Source of the DNA: Pisaster brevispinus
Lineage: Eukaryota; Echinodermata; Asteroidea; Forcipulatida; Asteriidae
Direction: 5' to 3'
Length of the DNA stretch: 64,000 nt
Assembly: GCA_023634235.1 (NCBI GenBank)
Contig: JAMKCF010000014.1
Span: 9,704,001 to 9,768,000, forward strand
In this document: positions 10,216 to 22,687 of the stretch, in pieces
How the letters are laid out: each line of letters opens with the position of its first letter
Position numbering within the stretch: position 1 is the first letter of the stretch
The notes under the pieces: model-generated
Databases searched by the model: none
The model's input: the letters and a program-made list of their open reading frames with translations, nothing else
Told to the model about the DNA's origin: nothing
Position numbers and translations under genes: made by a program

Positions 10216-10920
10216 GCTTAGCTAAGAATTTATTTCGGACCTTTCTGTGCCGGCATTTTCTCACTGTCGATGACGTAGGGTTGTAATACAGTGGTGTTTC
10301 GGGCAGCCCTACTTCCACGCCACTCAGCTCGCCCACAAAATCGTCAGCTCAACGAAACTCACGGAAGAGAGAGCCCTTGAGACGAGCTTTCCAATGGTGT
10401 AAAACTTGTGCAAATCCGCTATATTTTTGAGGGTTATTTGACCGTCCTGACTTTGTCTTTGTTTCTTTGACAGCTCTGTGTACAAAAACTCCATTGGAGA
10501 TGCTTTTGAGGAGCGTTAGGAGTAGCCCCACCTGCTGGTTATTTCCGGTATGAACCTTGCCCGCCGCGACCCTAAAAATCTGATTTTCGGATGCAGGGAT
10601 AACCAAGGAAGAGTCAGGTACACATTTTGTCTCTCTAGCTTGCCTAGATCGGGAGTTATTCCCAAACTTAGCTAAGAATTTGTTTCGGACCTTTCTGTGC
10701 CGGCATTTTCTCACTGTCGATGACGTAGGGTTGTAATACAGTGGTGTTTCGGGCAGCCCTACTTCCAGGCCACTCAGCTCGCCCACAAAATCGTCAGCTC
10801 AACAGAACTCACGGAAGAAAGAGCCCTTGAGACGAGCTTTCCAATGGTGTAAAACTTGTGTAAATCCAGTTTAATTTTGAAGGTGATTTGACCGTCCTGA
10901 CTTTGTCTTTGATTCTTTGA

Positions 10921-11095
10921 CAGGTCTGTGTACAAAAATCCCATTGGAGATGCTTTTGAGGAGCGTTCGGAGTAGCCCCACCTGCTGGTCATTTCCGTTA
11001 TGAACCTTGCCCGCCGCGACCCTAAAAGTTTGATTTTCGGATGCAGGGATATCCAAGGAAGACTCAGGTACAAATTTTGTCTCTCTAGCCTTTGA
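10921..11095 (+). repeat. Truncated 175-bp monomer, first of tandem pair in HOR copy 2
   Basis: This is the copy of 6970-7144 at +3951, including the diagnostic ccgtattgtg junction near 11096. Confidence 0.9.
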
Positions 11096-11270
11096 CCGTA
11101 TTGTGTACAAAAATCCCATTGGAGATGCTTTTGAGGAGCGTTAGGAGTAGCCCCACTTGCTGGTCATTTCCGGTATGAAGCTTGCCCGCCGCGACCCTAA
11201 AAGTTTGATTTTCGGATGCAGGGATATCCAAGGAAGACTCAGGTACAAATTTTGTCTCTCTAGCCTTTGA
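11096..11270 (+). repeat. Truncated 175-bp monomer, second of tandem pair in HOR copy 2
   Basis: This is the copy of 7145-7319 at +3951, with the ccgtcctgtg junction near 11271-11280. Confidence 0.9.
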
Positions 11271-13470
11271 CCGTCCTGTGTACAAAAATCCCATTGGAGA
11301 TGCTTTTGAGGAGCGTTAGGAGTAGCCCCACCTGCTGGTTATTTCCGGTATGAACCTTGCCCGCCGCGACCCTAAAAGTCTGATTTTCGGATGCAGGGAT
11401 AACCAAGGAAGAGTCAGGTACACATTTTGTCTCTCTAGCCTGCCTACATCGGGAGTTATTCTGAAGCTTAGCCAAGAATTTATTTCGGACCTTTCTGTGC
11501 CGGCATTTTCTCACTGCCGATGACGTAGGGATGTAATACAGTGGTGTTTCGGGCAGCCCTACTTCCAAGCCACTCATCTCGCCCACAAAATCGTCAGCTC
11601 AACGAAACTCACGGAAGAGAGAGCCCTTGAGACGAGCTTTCCAATGGTGTAAAACGTGTGTAAATCCAGTATAGTTTTGAGGCTGATTTGACCGTCCTGA
11701 CTTTGTCTTTGTTTCTTTGACAGCTCTGTGTACAAAAATTCCATTGGAGATGCTTTTGAGGAGCGTTAGGAGTAGCCCCACCTGCTGGTCATTTCCGGTA
11801 TGAAGCTTGCCCGCCGCAACCCTAAAATTATAATTTTCGGATGCAGGGATATCCAAGGAAGAGTCAGGTACAAATTTTGTCTCTCTAGCCTGCCTAGATC
11901 GGGAGTTATTCCAAAGCTTAGCCAAGAATTTATTTCGGACCTTTCTGTGCCGGCATTTTCTCACTGGCGATGACGTAGGAATGTAATACAGTGGTGTTTC
12001 GGGCAGCCCTACTTCCAGGCCACTCAGCTCGACCACAAAATCGTCAGCTCAACGAAACTCACGGAAAAGAGAACCCTTGAAACGAGCTTTCCAATGTTGT
12101 AAAACTTTTGCACATCCAGTATAATTTTGAGGATGATTTGACCGTCCTGACTTTGTCTTTGATTCTTTGACAGGTCTGTGTACAAAAATCCCATTGGAGA
12201 TGCTTTTGAGGAGCGTTCGGAGTAGCCCCACCTGCTGGTTATTTCCGTTATGAACCTTGCCCGTCGCGACCCTAAAAGTCTGATTTTCGGATGCAGGGAT
12301 AACCAAGGAAGAGTCAGGTACACATTTTGTCTCTCTAGCCTGCCTACATCGGGAGTTATTCCGAAGCTTAGCCAAGAATTTATTTCGGACCTTTCTGTGC
12401 CGGCATTTTCTCACTGTCGATGACGTAGGGTTGTAATACAGTGGTGTTTCGGGCAGCCCTACTTCCAGGCCACTCAGCTCGCCCACAAAATCGTCAGCTC
12501 AACAGAACTCACGGAAGAAAGAGCCCTTGAGACGAGCTTTCCAATGGTGTAAAACTTGTGTAAATCCAGTATAATTTTGAGGATGATTTGACCGTCCTGA
12601 CTTTGTCTTTGATTCTTTGACAGGTCTGTGTACAAAAATCCCATTGGAGATGCTTTTGAGGAGCGTTCGGAGTAGCCCCACCTGCTGGTTATTTCCGTTA
12701 TGAACCTTGCCCGTCGCGACCCTAAAAGTCTGATTTTCGGATGCAGGGATATCCAAGGAAGAGTCAGGTACAAATTTTGTCTCTCTAGCTTGCCTAGATC
12801 GGGAGTTATTCCTAAACTTAGACCAGAATTTATTTTTGGACCTTTCTGTGCCGGTATTTTCTCACTGGCGATGACGTGGGGATGTAATACAGTGGTGTTT
12901 CGGGCAGCCCTACTTCCAGGCCGCTCAGCTCGCCCACAAAATCGTCAGCTCAACAGAACTCACGAAAAAAGAGCATTTGAGACGAGCTTTCCAATGGTGT
13001 AAAACTTGTGTAAATCCAGTTTAATTTTGAAGGTGATTTGACCGTCCTGACTTTGTCTTTGATTCTTTGACAGCTCTGGGTACAAAAATCCCATTGGAGA
13101 TGCTTTTGAGGAGCGTTAGGAGTAGCCCCACTTGCTGGTCATTTCCGGTATGAAGTTTGCCCGCCGCGACCATAAAAGTATACTTTTCGGATGCAGGGAT
13201 ATCCAAGGAAGAGTCAGGTACAAATTTTGTCTCTCCAGCCTGCCTAGATCGGGAGTTATTCCCAAGCTTAGCTAAGAATTTATTTCGGACCTTTCTGTGC
13301 CGGCATTTTCTCACTGGCGATGACGTAGGGATGTAATACAGTGGTGTTTCGGGCAGCCCTACTTCCAGGCCACTCAGCTCGACCACAAAAATCGTCAGCT
13401 CAACAGAACTCACGAAAAAAGAGCATTTGAGACGAGCTTTCCAATGGTGTAAAACTTGTGTAAATCCAGT

Positions 13471-14166
13471 TTAATTTTGAAGGTGATTTGACCGTCCTGA
13501 CTTTGTCTTTGATTCTTTGACAGGTCTGTGTACAAAAATCCCATTGGAGATGCTTTTGAGGAGCGTTCGAAGTAGCCCCACCTGCTGGTCATTTCCGTTA
13601 TGAACCTTGCCCGCCGCGACCCTAAAAGTCTGATTTTCGGATGCAGGGATATCCAAGGAAGACTCAGGTACAAATTTTGTCTCTCTAGCCTGCCTAGATC
13701 GGGAGTTATTCCAAAGCTGAGCCAAGAATTTATTTCGGACCTTTCTGTGCCGGTATTTTCTCACTGGCGATGACGTAGGGATGTAATACATTGGTGTTTC
13801 GGGCAGCCCTACTTCCAGGCCACTCAGCTCGACCACAAAAATCGTCAGCTCAACGAAAAAAACGGAAAAAAGAACCCTTGAAACGAGCTTTCCAATGTTG
13901 TAAAACTTGTGTAAATCCAGTATAATTTTGAGGATGATTTGACCGTCCTTACTTTGTCTTTGTTTCTTTGACAGATCTGTGTTCAAAAATCCCAATGGGG
14001 ATGCTTTTGAGGAGCGTTCGAAGTAGCCCCACCTGCTGGTCATTTCCGTTATGAACCTTGCCCGCCGCGACCCTAAAAGTATAATTTTCGGATGCAGGGA
14101 TATCCAAGGAAGAGTCAGGTACACATTTTGTCTTTCTAGCTTGCCTAGATCGGGAGTTATTCCCAA
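13471..14166 (-). other. Longest open frame, identical copy in HOR copy 2
   Basis: This is the same 231-codon minus-strand frame displaced by 3951 bp, identical in every residue. It is present only because the higher-order unit is duplicated. Confidence 0.6.
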
Positions 14167-14268
14167 GCTTAGCTAAGAATTTATTTCGGACCTTTCTGTG
14201 CCGGCATTTTCTCACTGTCGATGACGTAGGGTTGTAATACAGTGGTGTTTCGGGCAGCCCTACTTCCA

Positions 14269-15839
14269 GGCCACTCATCTCGCCCACAAAATCGTCAGCT
14301 CAACAGAACTCACGGAAGAGAGAGCCCTTGAGACGAGCTTTCCAATGGTGTAAAACTTGTGTAAATCCAGTATAATTTTGAGGATGATTTGACCGTCCTG
14401 ACTTTGTCTTTGATTCTTTGACAGGTCTGTGTACAAAAATCCCATTGGAGATGCTTTTGAGGAGCGTTCGGAGTAGCCCCACTTGCTGGTTATTTCCGTT
14501 ATGAACCTTGCCCGTCGCGACCCTAAAAGTCTGATTTTCGGATGCAGGGATATCCAAGGAAGAGTCAGGTACAAATTTTGTCTCTCTAGCTTGCCTAGAT
14601 CGGGAGTTATTCCTAAAGTTAGACCAGAATTTATTTCGGACCTTTCTGTGTCGGCATTTTCTCACTGGCGATGGTAGGCATGTAATACAGTGGTGTTTCG
14701 GTCAGCCCTACTTCCAGGCCGCTCAGCTCGCCCACTAAATCGTCAGCTCAACAAAACTCACGGAAGAGAAAAACCTTGAAACGAGCTTTCCAATGGTGTA
14801 AAACTTGTGCACATCCAGTATAATTTTGAGGATGATTTGACCGTCCTGACTTTGTCTTTGTTTCTTTGACAGCTCTGTGTACAAAAATCCCACAGGATAT
14901 GCTTTTGAGGAGCGTTCGGAGTAGCCCCACCTGCTGGTCATTTCCGGTATGAAGGTTGCCCGCCGCGACCCTAAAAGTATAATTTTCGGATGCAGGGATA
15001 TCCAAGGAAGAGTCAGGTACAAATTTTGTCTCTCTAGCTTGCCTAGATCGGGAGTTATTCCCAAACTTAGACCAGAATTTATTTCGGACCTTTCTGTGCC
15101 GGCATTTTCTCACTGGCGATGACATGGGGATTTAATACAGTGGTGTTTCGGGCAGCCCTACTTCCAGGCCACTCATCTCGCCCAAAAAATCGTCAGCTCA
15201 ACGAAACTCACGGAAGAGAGAGCCCTTGAGACGAGCTTTCCAATGGTGTAAAACTTGTGTAAATCCAGTATAGTTTTGAGGGTGATTTTACCGTCCTGAC
15301 TTTGTCTTTGTTTCTTTGACAGCTCTGTGTACAAAAATTCCATTGGAGATGCTTTAGAGGAGCGTTAGGAGTAGCCCCACTTGCTGGTCATTTCCGGTAT
15401 GAAGGTTGCCCGCCGCGACCCTAAAAGTATAATTTTCGGATGCAGAGATATCAAAGGAAGAGTTAGCTACAAAATTTGTTTCTAGCTTGCTTAGATCGGG
15501 AGTTATTCTCAAGCTTAGCCAAGAATTTATTTCGGACCTTTCTGTGCCGGCATTTTCTCACTGTCGATGATGTAGGCATGTAATACAGTGGTGTTTCCGG
15601 CAGCCCTACTTCCAGGCCACTCAGCTCGCCCACAAAATCGTCAGCTCAACAAAACTCACAGAAGAGAGAACCCTTGAAACGAGCTTTCCAATGGTGTAAA
15701 ACTTGTGCACATCCAGTATACTTTTGAGGATGATTTGACCGTCCTTACTTTGTCTTTGTTTCTTTGACAGCTCTGTGTACAAAAATCCCAAAGGAGATGC
15801 TTTTGAGGAGCGTTCGGAGTAGCCCCACCTGCTGGTCAT
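14269..15839. repeat. Transitional monomers between HOR regions
   Basis: Full-length monomers of mixed variant type lie here (anchors 14422, 14870, 15320, 15768). The unit at 14422 is 448 bp, with a local loss of bases where gatgacgtaggga becomes gatggtaggca near 14670. The unit at 15320 carries gttagctac in place of gtcaggtac (about 15468), a variant that recurs near 18607 and 21754. Confidence 0.8.
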
Positions 15840-17180
15840 TTCCGGTATGAAGCTTGCCAGCCGCGACCCTAAAAGTATAATTTTCGGATGCAGGGATATC
15901 CAAGGAAAAGTCAGGTACACATTTTGTCTCTATAGCTTGCCTAGATCAGGAGTTATTCCCAAGCTTAGCCAAGAATTTATTTCGGACCTTTCTGTGCCGG
16001 CATTTTCTCACTGCCGATGACGTAGGGATGTTATACAGTGGTTTTTCGGGCAGCCCTACGTCCAGGCCGCTAAGCTCGCCCACAAAATCGTCAGCTCAAC
16101 GAAACTCACGGAAGAGAGAACCCTTGAAACGAGCTTTTCAATGGTGTAAAACTTGTGCACATCCAGTATAATTTTGAGCATGATTTGACCGTCCTTACTT
16201 TTTTTTGTTTCTTTGACAGCTCTGTGTACAATAATCCCAATGGAGATGCTTTTGAGGAGCGTTCGGAGTAGCCCAATCTGCTGGTCATTTCCGGTATGAA
16301 GGTTGCCCGCCGCGACCCTAAAAGTATAATTTTCGGATGCAGGGATATCCAAGGAAGAGTCAGGTACAAATTTTGTCTCTCTAGCTTGCCTAGATCGGGA
16401 GAAATTCCCAAACTTAGACCAGAATTTACTTCGGACCTTTCTATGCCGGCATTTTCTCACTGGTGATGACGTGGGGATGTAATACAGTGGTGTTTCGGGC
16501 AGCCCGACTTCCAGGCCGCTCAGCTCACCCACAAAATCGTCAGCTCAACATAACTCACGGAAGAGAGAGCCCTTCAGACGAGCTTTCCAATGGTGTAAAA
16601 CTTGTGCAAATCCATTATATTTTTGAGGGTTATTTGACCGTCCTTACTTTGTCTTTGTTTCTTTGACAGCTCTGGGTACAAAAATCCCATTGGAGATGCT
16701 TTTGAGGAGCGTTCGGAGTAGCCCAATCTGCTGGTCATTTCCGGTATGAAGGTTGCCCGCCGCGATCCTAAAAGTATAATTTTCGGATGCAGGGATATCC
16801 AAGGAAGAGCCAGGTACAAATTTTGTCTCTCTAGCTTGCCTAGATCAGGAGTTATTCCCAAGCTTAGCCAAGAATTTATTTCGGACCTTTCTGTGCCGGC
16901 ATTTTCTCACTGCCGATGACGTAGGGATGTTATACAGTGGTTTTTCGGGCAGCCCTACGTCCAGGCCGCTAAGCTCGCCCACAAAATCGTCAGCTCAACG
17001 AAACTCACGGAAGAGAGAACCCTTGAAACGAGCTTTTCAATGGTGTAAAACTTGTGCACATCCAGTATAATTTTGAGCATGATTTGACCGTCCTTACTTT
17101 TTTTTGTTTCTTTGACAGCTCTGTGTACAATAATCCCAATGGAGATGCTTTTGAGGAGCGTTCGGAGTAGCCCCACCTGC
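15840..17180. repeat. Three-monomer (~1348-bp) higher-order unit
   Basis: Anchors 15768, 16217 and 16667 correspond to 17116, 17565 and 18015 at offsets of 1348 bp. Both sets contain the 449-bp unit in which the pyrimidine tract has become an uninterrupted run of eight T (16199-16206, about 17098-17105, 17547-17554). The adjacent variants aataatccc, agcccaatctgctgg and cagcccgacttcc travel with it. Confidence 0.8.
16199..16206 (+). repeat. T8 run replacing the interrupted pyrimidine tract
   Basis: The usual acttTGTCtttg has become a c followed by eight T and then g, one base shorter, giving a 449-bp unit. The same variant is at about 17098-17105, 17547-17554 and 20694-20701 and nowhere else that I saw. 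It tags one monomer class of the 15.8-21 kb higher-order region. Confidence 0.85.
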
Positions 17181-19540
17181 TGGTCATTTCCGGTATGAAG
17201 CTTGCCAGCCGCGACCCTAAAAGTATAATTTTCGGATGCAGGGATATCCAAGGAAAAGTCAGGTACACATTTTGTCTCTCTAGCTTGCCTAGATCAGGAG
17301 TTATTCCCAAGCTTAGCCAAGAATTTATTTCGGACCTTTCTGTGCCGGCATTTTCTCACTGCCGATGACGTAGGGATGTTATACAGTGGTTTTTCGGGCA
17401 GCCCTACGTCCAGGCCGCTAAGCTCGCCCACAAAATCGTCAGCTCAACGAAACTCACGGAAGAGAGAACCCTTGAAACGAGCTTTTCAATGGTGTAAAAC
17501 TTTTGCACATCCAGTATAATTTTGAGCATGATTTGACCGTCCTTACTTTTTTTTGTTTCTTTGACAGCTCTGTGTACAATAATCCCAATGGAGATGCTTT
17601 TGAGGAGCGTTCGGAGTAGCCCAATCTGCTGGTCATTTCCGGTATGAAGGTTGCCCGCCGCGACCCTAAAAGTATAATTTTCGGATGCAGGGATATCCAA
17701 GGAAGAGTCAGGTACAAATTTTGTCTCTCTAGCTTGCCTAGATCGGGAGAAATTCCCAAACTTAGACCAGAATTTATTTCGGACCTTTCTATGCCGGCAT
17801 TTTCTCACTGGTGATGACGTGGGGATGTAATACAGTAGTGTTTCGGGCAGCCCGACTTCCAGGCCGCTCAGCTCACCCACAAAATCGTCAGCTCAACATA
17901 ACTCACGGAAGAGAGAGCCCTTCAGACGAGCTTTCCAATGGTGTAAAACTTGTGCAAATCCATTATATTTTTGAGGGTTATTTGACCGTCCTGACTTTGT
18001 CTTTGTTTCTTTGACAGCCCTGGGTACAAAAATCCCATTGGAGATGCTTTTGAGGAGCGTTCGGAGTAGCCCAATCTGCTGGTCATTTCCGGTATGAAGG
18101 TTGCCCGCCGCGATCCTAAAAGTATAATTTTCGGATGCAGGGATATCCAAGGAAGAGTCAGGTACAAATTTTGTCTCTCTAGCTTGCCTAGATCGGGAGA
18201 AATTCCCAAACTTAGACCAGAATTTATTTCGGACCTTTCTATGCCGGCATTTTCTCACTGGTGATGACGTGGGGATGTAATACAGTGGTGTTTCGGGCAG
18301 CCCGACTTCCAGGCCGCTCAGCTCACCCACAAAATCGTCAGCTCAACAGAACTCACGGAAGAGAGAGCCCTTGAGACGAGCTTTCCAATGGTGTAAAACT
18401 TGTGCAAATCCATTATATTTTTGAGGGTTATTTGACCGTCCTGACTTTGTCTTTGTTTCTTTGACAGCTCTGTGTACAAAAATTCCATTGGAGATGCTTT
18501 AGAGGAGCGTTAGGAGTAGCCCCACTTGCTGGTCATTTCCGGTATGAAGGTTGCCCGCCGCGACCCTAAAAGTATAATTTTCGGATGCAGAGATATCAAA
18601 GGAAGAGTTAGCTACAAAATTTGTTTCTAGCTTGCTTAGATCGGGAGTTATTCCCAAGCTTAGCCAAGAATTTATTTCGGACCTTTCTGTGCCGGCATTT
18701 TCTCACTGTCGATGATGTAGGCATGTAATACAGTGGTGTTTCGGGCAGCCCTACTTCCAGGCCACTCAGCTCGCCCACAAAATCGTCAGCTGAACAAAAC
18801 TCACAGAAGAGAGAACCCTTGAAACGAGCTTTCCAATGGTGTAAAACTTGTGCACATCCAGTATACTTTTGAGGATGATTTGACCGTCCTTACTTTGTCT
18901 TTGTTTCTTTGACAGCTCTGTGTACAAAAATCCCAAAGGAGATGCTTTTGAGGAGCGTTCGGAGTAGCCCCACCTGCTGGTCATTTCCGGTATGAAGCTT
19001 GCCAGCCGCGACCCTAAAAGTATAATTTTCGGATGCAGGGATATCCAAGGAAAAGTCAGGTACACATTTTGTCTCTCTAGCTTGCCTAGATCAGGAGTTA
19101 TTCCCAAGCTTAGCCAAGAATTTATTTCGGACCTTTCTGTGCCGGCATTTTCTCACTGGCGATGACGTAGGGATGTTATACAGTGGTTTTTCGGGCAGCC
19201 CTACGTCCAGGCCGCTCAGCTCGCCCACAAAATCGTCAGCTCAACGAAACTCACGGAAGAGAGAACCCTTGAAACGAGCTTTTCAATGGTGTAAAACTTG
19301 TGCACATCCAGTATAATTTTGAGCATGATTTGACCGTCCTTACTTTGTCTTTGTTTCTTTGACAGCTCTGTGTACAATAATCCCAATGGAGATGCTTTTG
19401 AGGAGCGTTCGGAGTAGCCCAATCTGCTGGTCATTTCCGGTATGAAGGTTGCCCGCCGCGACCCTAAAAGTATAATTTTCGGATGCAGGGATATCCAAGG
19501 AAGAGTCAGGTACAAATTTTGTCTCTCTACCCTGCCTAGA
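17140..19540. repeat. Seven-monomer (3147-bp spaced) block, copy 1
   Basis: Anchors 17565, 18015, 18465, 18913 and 19363 recur at 20712, 21162, 21612, 22060 and 22510, each offset by 3147 bp and with identical 449/450/450/448/450 spacing. The copies differ at only a few bases by eye, such as cagtagtg versus cagtggtg near 17836/20983. The match ends near 19540/22687, where one copy reads gggagaaattcccaaac and the other gggagttattcccaagc. Confidence 0.85.
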
Positions 19541-20286
19541 TCGGGAGAAATTCCCAAACTTAGACCAGAATTTTTTTCGGACCTTTCTATGCCGGCATTT
19601 TCTCACTGGTGATGACGTGGGGATGTAATACAGTGGTGTTTCGGGCAGCCCGACTTCCAGGCCGCTCAGCTCACCCACAAAATCGTCAGCTCAACATAAC
19701 TCACGGAAGAGAGAGCCCTTGAGACGAGCTTTCCAATGGTGTAAAACTTGTGCAAATCCATTATATTTTTGAGGGTTATTTGACCGTCCTGACTTTGTCT
19801 TTGTTTCTTTGACAGCTCTGGGTACAAAAATCCCATTGGAGATGCTTTTGAGGAGCGTTAGGAGTAGCCCCACTTGCTGGTCATTTCCGGTATGAAGTTT
19901 GCCCGCCGCGACCCTAAAAGTATAATTTTCGGATGCAGGGATATCCAAGGAAGAGTCAGGTACAAATTTTGTCTCTCTAGCCTGCCTAGATCGGGAGTTA
20001 TTCCCAAGCTTAACTAATAATTTATTTCGGACCTTTCTGTGCCGGCATTTTCTCACTGTCGATGACGTGGGGATGTAATACAGTGGTGTTTCGGGCAGCC
20101 CTACTTCCAGGCCACTCAGCTCGCCCACAAAATCGTCAGCTCAACAAAACTCACAGAAGAGAGAACCCTTGAAACGAGCTTTCCAATGGTGTAAAACTTG
20201 TGCACATCCAGTATAATTTTGAGGATGATTTGACCGTCCTTACTTTGTCTTTGTTTCTTTGACAGCTCTGTGTACAAAAATCCCAA

Positions 20287-22687
20287 AGGAGATGCTTTTG
20301 AGGAGCGTTCGGAGTAGCCCCACCTGCTGGTCATTTCCGGTATGAAGCTTGCCAGCCGCGACCCTAAAAGTATAATTTTCGGATGCAGGGATATCCAAGG
20401 AAAAGTCAGGTACACATTTTGTCTCTCTAGCTTGCCTAGATCAGGAGTTATTCCCAAGCTTAGCCAAGAATTTATTTCGGACCTTTCTGTGCCGGCATTT
20501 TCTCACTGCCGATGACGTAGGGATGTTATACAGTGGTTTTTCGGGCAGCCCTACGTCCAGGCCGCTAAGCTCGCCCACAAAATCGTCAGCTCAACGAAAA
20601 TCACGGAAGAGAGAACCCTTGAAACGAGCTTTTCAATGGTGTAAAACTTTTGCACATCCAGTATAATTTTGAGCATGATTTGACCGTCCTTACTTTTTTT
20701 TGTTTCTTTGACAGCTCTGTGTACAATAATCCCAATGGAGATGCTTTTGAGGAGCGTTCGGAGTAGCCCAATCTGCTGGTCATTTCCGGTATGAAGGTTG
20801 CCCGCCGCGACCCTAAAAGTATAATTTTCGGATGCAGGGATATCCAAGGAAGAGTCAGGTACAAATTTTGTCTCTCTAGCTTGCCTAGATCGGGAGAAAT
20901 TCCCAAACTTAGACCAGAATTTATTTCGGACCTTTCTATGCCGGCATTTTCTCACTGGTGATGACGTGGGGATGTAATACAGTGGTGTTTCGGGCAGCCC
21001 GACTTCCAGGCCGCTCAGCTCACCCACAAAATCGTCAGCTCAACATAACTCACGGAAGAGAGAGCCCTTCAGACGAGCTTTCCAATGGTGTAAAACTTGT
21101 GCAAATCCATTATATTTTTGAGGGTTATTTGACCGTCCTGACTTTGTCTTTGTTTCTTTGACAGCTCTGGGTACAAAAATCCCATTGGAGATGCTTTTGA
21201 GGAGCGTTCGGAGTAGCCCAATCTGCTGGTCATTTCCGGTATGAAGGTTGCCCGCCGCGATCCTAAAAGTATAATTTTCGGATGCAAGGATATCCAAGGA
21301 AGAGTCAGGTACAAATTTTGTCTCTCTAGCTTGCCTAGATCGGGAGAAATTCCCAAACTTAGACCAGAATTTATTTCGGACCTTTCTATGCCGGCATTTT
21401 CTCACTGGTGATGACGTGGGGATGTAATACAGTGGTGTTTCGGGCAGCCCGACTTCCAGGCCGCTCAGCTCACCCACAAAATCGTCAGCTCAACAGAACT
21501 CACGGAAGAGAGAGCCCTTGAGACGAGCTTTCCAATGGTGTAAAACTTGTGCAAATCCATTATATTTTTGAGGGTTATTTGACCGTCCTGACTTTGTCTT
21601 TGTTTCTTTGACAGCTCTGTGTACAAAAATTCCATTGGAGATGCTTTAGAGGAGCGTTAGGAGTAGCCCCACTTGCTGGTCATTTCCGGTATGAAGGTTG
21701 CCCGCCGCGACCCTAAAAGTATAATTTTCGGATGCAGAGATATCAAAGGAAGAGTTAGCTACAAAATTTGTTTCTAGCTTGCTTAGATCGGGAGTTATTC
21801 CCAAGCTTAGCCAAGAATTTATTTCGGACCTTTCTGTGCCGGCATTTTCTCACTGTCGATGATGTAGGCATGTAATACAGTGGTGTTTCGGGCAGCCCTA
21901 CTTCCAGGCCACTCAGCTCGCCCACAAAATCGTCAGCTGAACAAAACTCACAGAAGAGAGAACCCTTGAAACGAGCTTTCCAATGGTGTAAAACTTGTGC
22001 ACATCCAGTATACTTTTGAGGATGATTTGACCGTCCTTACTTTGTCTTTGTTTCTTTGACAGCTCTGTGTACAAAAATCCCAAAGGAGATGCTTTTGAGG
22101 AGCGTTCGGAGTAGCCCCACCTGCTGGTCATTTCCGGTATGAAGCTTGCCAGCCGCGACCCTAAAAGTATAATTTTCGGATGCAGGGATATCCAAGGAAA
22201 AGTCAGGTACACATTTTGTCTCTCTAGCTTGCCTAGATCAGGAGTTATTCCCAAGCTTAGCCAAGAATTTATTTCGGACCTTTCTGTGCCGGCATTTTCT
22301 CACTGGCGATGACGTAGGGATGTTATACAGTGGTGTTTCGGGCAGCCCTACGTCCAGGCCGCTTAGCTCGCCCACAAAATCGTCAGCTCAACGAAACTCA
22401 CGGAAGAGAGAACCCTTGAAACGAGCTTTTCAATGGTGTAAAACTTGTGCACATCCAGTATAATTTTGAGCATGATTTGACCGTCCTTACTTTGTCTTTG
22501 TTTCTTTGACAGCTCTGTGTACAATAATCCCAATGGAGATGCTTTTGAGGAGCGTTCGGAGTAGCCCAATCTGCTGGTCATTTCCGGTATGAAGGTTGCC
22601 CGCCGCGACCCTAAAAGTATAATTTTCGGATGCAGGGATATCCAAGGAAGAGTCAGGTACAAATTTTGTCTCTCTAGCCTGCCTAGA
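20287..22687. repeat. Seven-monomer (3147-bp spaced) block, copy 2
   Basis: This is the partner of 17140-19540. The T8 run is at 20694-20701 and the gttagctac donor-word variant near 21754. About 750 bp of other monomers (19540-20287) separate the two blocks, so this is a 3147-bp period in which only part of each period is highly similar. Confidence 0.85.

Larger units (their letters stand above)
6333..10283. repeat. 3951-bp higher-order repeat, copy 1
   Basis: Anchors 6520, 6970, 7145, 7320, 7770, 8220, 8670, 9120, 9570 and 10021 recur at +3951 in copy 2 with the same irregular spacings (450, 175, 175, 450 x5, 451, 450). The higher-order unit is therefore eight full plus two truncated monomers. 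All translated frames compared across the two copies are identical, and rare variants such as the A-rich stretch near 9903-9920 and atttttggac near 8880 recur at the same offset. Identity starts just after a T/A difference near 6332 and runs into copy 2 as far as a C/G difference at 10318/14269, so the identical tract is about 3.98 kb. Confidence 0.93.
10284..14268. repeat. 3951-bp higher-order repeat, copy 2
   Basis: This copy is adjacent to copy 1 and appears identical to it by spot comparison of nucleotides and of all derived reading frames. Identity ends in the word ccacgcc (10315-10321 in copy 1) versus ccaggcc (14266-14272), after which copy 2 continues into monomers of a different variant class. 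The near-zero divergence, against visibly diverged neighbours, indicates a very recent unequal exchange or replication-based duplication. An assembly duplication is the alternative. Confidence 0.93.
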
